NCBI GenBank assembly: GCA_021815245.1 | Contig: JAKAHF010000069.1 | Location: 1-8,358 of the forward strand | DNA length: 8,358 bases | Direction: 5' to 3' | From: Actinomycetes bacterium | Lineage (GTDB): Bacteria > Actinomycetota > Thermoleophilia > RBG-16-64-13 | Part shown: positions 6,160-8,358 of the stretch, piece after piece | Layout of the letters: every line of letters starts with the position of its first letter | How positions within the stretch are numbered: position 1 is the first letter of the stretch | Notes under the pieces: model-generated | Database searches by the model: none | The model's input: the letters and a program-made list of their open reading frames with translations, nothing else | What the model was told of the DNA's origin: nothing | Position numbers and translations under genes: made by a program

Positions 6160-8256
6160 ATGCTCAGCTCTCTTCTCTATCCGAACAGCATCGCCGTCCT
6201 GGGAGCTTCTCGTACGCCCGGCAAGGTGAGCCACGCCGTTGTGGCCAACCTCCTCTCGGGAGGGTTCGAAGGCGAGATCATTCTCGTCAACCCGGCGGGG
6301 GGCGAGCTGATGGGACTCAAGATGTACACGAGTCTCGCGGAGTACGGCAAGCCCATCGACATGAGCCTGATAGTCGTACCGGCGGCGGTGGTCAGAGAAG
6401 CCGTGCTTCACTCCCTCGGGCAAGACGCCAAATCCATCGTGATCCTCACGTCGGGCTTCAAGGAGGTCGATGAGGCCGGGGCGCGGCTCGAAGCCGAGAT
6501 CGCCGACCTCTGCCTCGCACACGGCACGAGACTGCTGGGGCCCAACTCCCTGGGTCTGATCAACACCCACCACAAGATGAATGCCGCCTTCGCCGGGCAC
6601 ATGCCAAAGGCAGGCAGCATCTCGGTGCTCTCGCAGTCGGGGGCGCTGTGCTCGGCTATTCTCGACTGGGCGGACTCCCGCAGAGTGGGCATAGCGACTC
6701 TGCTCAGCATGGGCAACAAGGCCGACCTCTGCGAAACCGACATCTTGGTCGCGTTCCGGAATGACGAGAAGACCAGGGTCGTCGCGGGCTATCTGGAGAG
6801 CATCAACTCCGGAGAGGAGTTCATCCGCGTGGCTGAGTCGGTCTCGGCGGTCAAGCCGGTGGTGATTCTCAAGGGAGGCACGACCGCGGCCGGCTCCAAG
6901 GCCGCTTCGTCGCACACGGGAGCGCTGGCGGGTACCGACATCGCCTACGAGGCGGCCTTCAAGCGGGCGGGCGTCATCAGAGCCGACACGTTCGAGTCGC
7001 TCTTCGATTTTGCCACCGCCTTTGCCATGCAGCCGCTCCCCGAAGGCAACAGAGTCGCGATAATCACCAACGCCGGGGGGCCCGGAACGATGGCGGCCGA
7101 CGCCGTGGAGCGGGCCGGCATGCAGATGGCATCAATCGACCCCGCGATCCTGGAAGCGCTCAGGGCCAAGCTTCCTGTCGCCGCTCGGGTGGGCAATCCC
7201 ATCGATCTGCTCGAAGATGCCGGTCCGGCGAGCTACGCGCTGGCCATCAAGGCCGTCGAGGCCGATCCTTCGGTGGACGCGTTGATCGTCATCCTCACAC
7301 CACAGGCCGTGACCCGGGCCATCGAGACGGCACGGGCCATCGCGGACAGCGTCAAGGCCAAGCCCCTGTTCGGAGTGTTCATGGGAGGCGGCGACATCTA
7401 CCCCGGCCGCCAGGAACTGGCGCTCGCGAGCCTGCCCAACTACCCATCGCCCGAACGCGCGGTGGCCGCCCTCAAGGCCATGTTGGAATACGCCGCTTGG
7501 CGCACCCGGCCAAAGAGGGTCGTCACCCGGTTCCCGGTCAACCGGCGCCGGGTGAACCGCATCATCGCCCACCAACTTCTCATCGGCCGAACCTATCTCG
7601 GCGAAGTCAGGGCCAAGGACATCCTCAGGGCCTACGACTTCGTCGTGCCCGAGGGCCGCATGGTGAGCACGGTCGACGAGGCCATCGAAGCCGCCTCGCA
7701 GCTCGGCTACCCGCTCGCCATGAAGATCGTGTCGCCCGACATAATCCACAAGTCGGACGTCGGCGGAGTCAAGCTCAACCTTACAACCGAGCGCGAGGTG
7801 GCCGACTTCTTCGAGCTCATGATGATCCGGGTCGCGCGCGAAGCCCCCGGCGCCTTTCTCGAAGGAGTCTATCTGGAGCGCATGGTGGGCAAGGGCCGGG
7901 AGGTCATCCTGGGGATGAGCCGTGACCCCCAGTTCGGCCCGATGCTCATGTTCGGGTTGGGCGGTGTCTTCGTCGAAGTCATGGAGGACGTCTCGTTTCA
8001 TCTCGCGCCCATCACCTCGGCCGAAGCGATGAGCATGCTCAAGAGCACCAGGTCGTACAGACTGCTGGCGGGTTTTCGAGGCGAGGCGAAGGTCGACATC
8101 ACCGTCCTTGCTGAGGCACTGCAGCGCATCAGCCAGCTGGTCACCGATTTCCCCCAGATCTCGGAGCTCGACATAAACCCCTTCATGGTGGGCCCCCCGG
8201 GCGAGGAATCGGTCGTGGCGGACGCACGCATCCAGCTGCAGGCTCCCAATTCATGA
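6160..8256 (+). CDS. acd: ADP-forming acetate/acyl-CoA ligase, fused alpha and beta parts
   Basis: The 698-residue enzyme interconverts acyl-CoA + ADP + Pi with acid + ATP + CoA in the cytoplasm, conserving energy as ATP during fermentation of sugars or amino acids. The alpha part comes first: CoA-binding Rossmann domain with GASRTPGK (15-22) and GPNSLGLIN (127-135), then a succinyl-CoA-ligase-like domain with SQSGALCSAI (158-167), GNKADLCETD (185-194) and SSHTGALAGTD, whose His252 is the expected phosphohistidine. A second Rossmann-like domain begins near IITNAGGPGT (about residue 300). The beta ATP-grasp part covers about 470-695, with IIHKSDVGGVKL including His530 and a FGLGGVFVEVMED segment. 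About 700 residues is normal for fused members. ATG 6160 has GGAGAGG (6144-6150) nine bases upstream. GPNS replaces the more usual GPNC. Acyl specificity (acetate, branched-chain or aryl acids) cannot be told from sequence. Confidence 0.93.
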   Translation: MLSSLLYPNSIAVLGASRTPGKVSHAVVANLLSGGFEGEIILVNPAGGELMGLKMYTSLAEYGKPIDMSLIVVPAAVVREAVLHSLGQDAKSIVILTSGFKEVDEAGARLEAEIADLCLAHGTRLLGPNSLGLINTHHKMNAAFAGHMPKAGSISVLSQSGALCSAILDWADSRRVGIATLLSMGNKADLCETDILVAFRNDEKTRVVAGYLESINSGEEFIRVAESVSAVKPVVILKGGTTAAGSKAASSHTGALAGTDIAYEAAFKRAGVIRADTFESLFDFATAFAMQPLPEGNRVAIITNAGGPGTMAADAVERAGMQMASIDPAILEALRAKLPVAARVGNPIDLLEDAGPASYALAIKAVEADPSVDALIVILTPQAVTRAIETARAIADSVKAKPLFGVFMGGGDIYPGRQELALASLPNYPSPERAVAALKAMLEYAAWRTRPKRVVTRFPVNRRRVNRIIAHQLLIGRTYLGEVRAKDILRAYDFVVPEGRMVSTVDEAIEAASQLGYPLAMKIVSPDIIHKSDVGGVKLNLTTEREVADFFELMMIRVAREAPGAFLEGVYLERMVGKGREVILGMSRDPQFGPMLMFGLGGVFVEVMEDVSFHLAPITSAEAMSMLKSTRSYRLLAGFRGEAKVDITVLAEALQRISQLVTDFPQISELDINPFMVGPPGEESVVADARIQLQAPNS

Positions 8257-8289
8257 TGACTCGACGTCAGAGCGCTCCCGGAGAAAGCC

Positions 8290-8358
8290 ATGACTGAGAT
8301 GACGGTTCCCAACTACGAGGCCGATTGGCAGACGCGGTACAAAGACATGATCATGACC
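8290..8358 (+). CDS. N-terminus of a probable acetyl-CoA hydrolase/CoA-transferase family protein (cut by right edge)
   Basis: Only 23 codons are visible. The start ATG at 8290 has GGAG at 8280-8283, six bases upstream; an in-frame ATG at 8299 is an alternative. The peptide segment DWQTRYKDMIMT resembles the opening of acetyl-CoA hydrolase/4-hydroxybutyrate CoA-transferase family proteins, which begin with a W..RY..K..(S/T) pattern before the EEAV...GD segment. The gene follows the acyl-CoA ligase by 33 bp with no terminator between them, so the two are probably co-transcribed, and a CoA-transferase would fit beside an acyl-CoA ligase. With so few residues the family call is tentative; the presence of a gene start is much firmer. 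Confidence 0.45.
   Translation, partial: MTEMTVPNYEADWQTRYKDMIMT

Noticed and set aside
6106..6915. Minus-strand frame of 269 codons opposite the start of the ligase gene
   Set aside because: Covers conserved ligase coding sequence antisense; no recognisable motif.
7132..8001. Minus-strand frame of 289 codons opposite the acyl-CoA ligase
   Set aside because: Composition typical of an antisense shadow; the ligase on the plus strand has all family motifs.
8253..8297. Short frame starting ATG at 8253, overlapping the ligase stop
   Set aside because: Fourteen codons only, without supporting features; the 8290 start has its own GGAG and a family-like sequence.

Overview
The window is GC-rich, bacterial chromosomal DNA, about 8.4 kb, with strong G/C third-position bias and Shine-Dalgarno sequences of the AAAGGGG/AGGAG type. 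Two of its starts are most easily read as TTG. An SLH-anchored surface protein, a Gmad2-type lipoprotein and a fused ADP-forming acyl-CoA synthetase together suggest a monoderm, probably anaerobic Actinomycetota (Coriobacteriia/OPB41-like or a related deep lineage). This placement is inference from gene content and base composition. I see no tRNA, rRNA, CRISPR array, insertion sequence or phage gene.

Layout. Positions 1-1175 (minus strand, running off the left edge) encode a membrane protein: an N-terminal DUF6790-like multi-helix domain fused to an alpha/beta-hydrolase. Divergent from it, 1360-1914 (plus) encodes a small lipoprotein with a Gmad2-type Ig-like domain. A 227-bp gap (1915-2141) holds a good sigma-70-like promoter, several short inverted repeats around it and a leader that can fold. 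It precedes the largest gene, 2142-5399 (plus), which encodes a 1085-residue exported protein: signal anchor, an eight-repeat beta-propeller, a Thr-rich linker, a papain/C39-like cysteine peptidase with a visible Cys-His-Asp arrangement, a beta-rich region, a calcium-loop-like motif and three C-terminal SLH repeats. Convergent to it, 5462-5944 (minus) encodes a SlyD-type FKBP prolyl isomerase whose probable start is TTG. A 215-bp divergent gap with a perfect 7+3+7 dyad separates it from 6160-8256 (plus), a 698-residue ADP-forming acetate/acyl-CoA ligase with alpha and beta parts fused. 33 bp downstream, in the same direction, another gene starts at 8290 and runs off the right edge; its first residues resemble the acetyl-CoA hydrolase/CoA-transferase family.

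How they may work together. The right end looks like acyl-CoA energy metabolism: the ligase recovers ATP from acyl-CoA, and the next gene may move CoA between acids. The middle and left are cell-envelope functions: surface protease, lipoprotein and membrane-bound hydrolase. Nothing in the sequence ties the two halves into one system. The most unusual items are the propeller-peptidase-SLH protein with its potentially structured leader, the DUF6790-hydrolase fusion, and the dyad between the FKBP and ligase genes.
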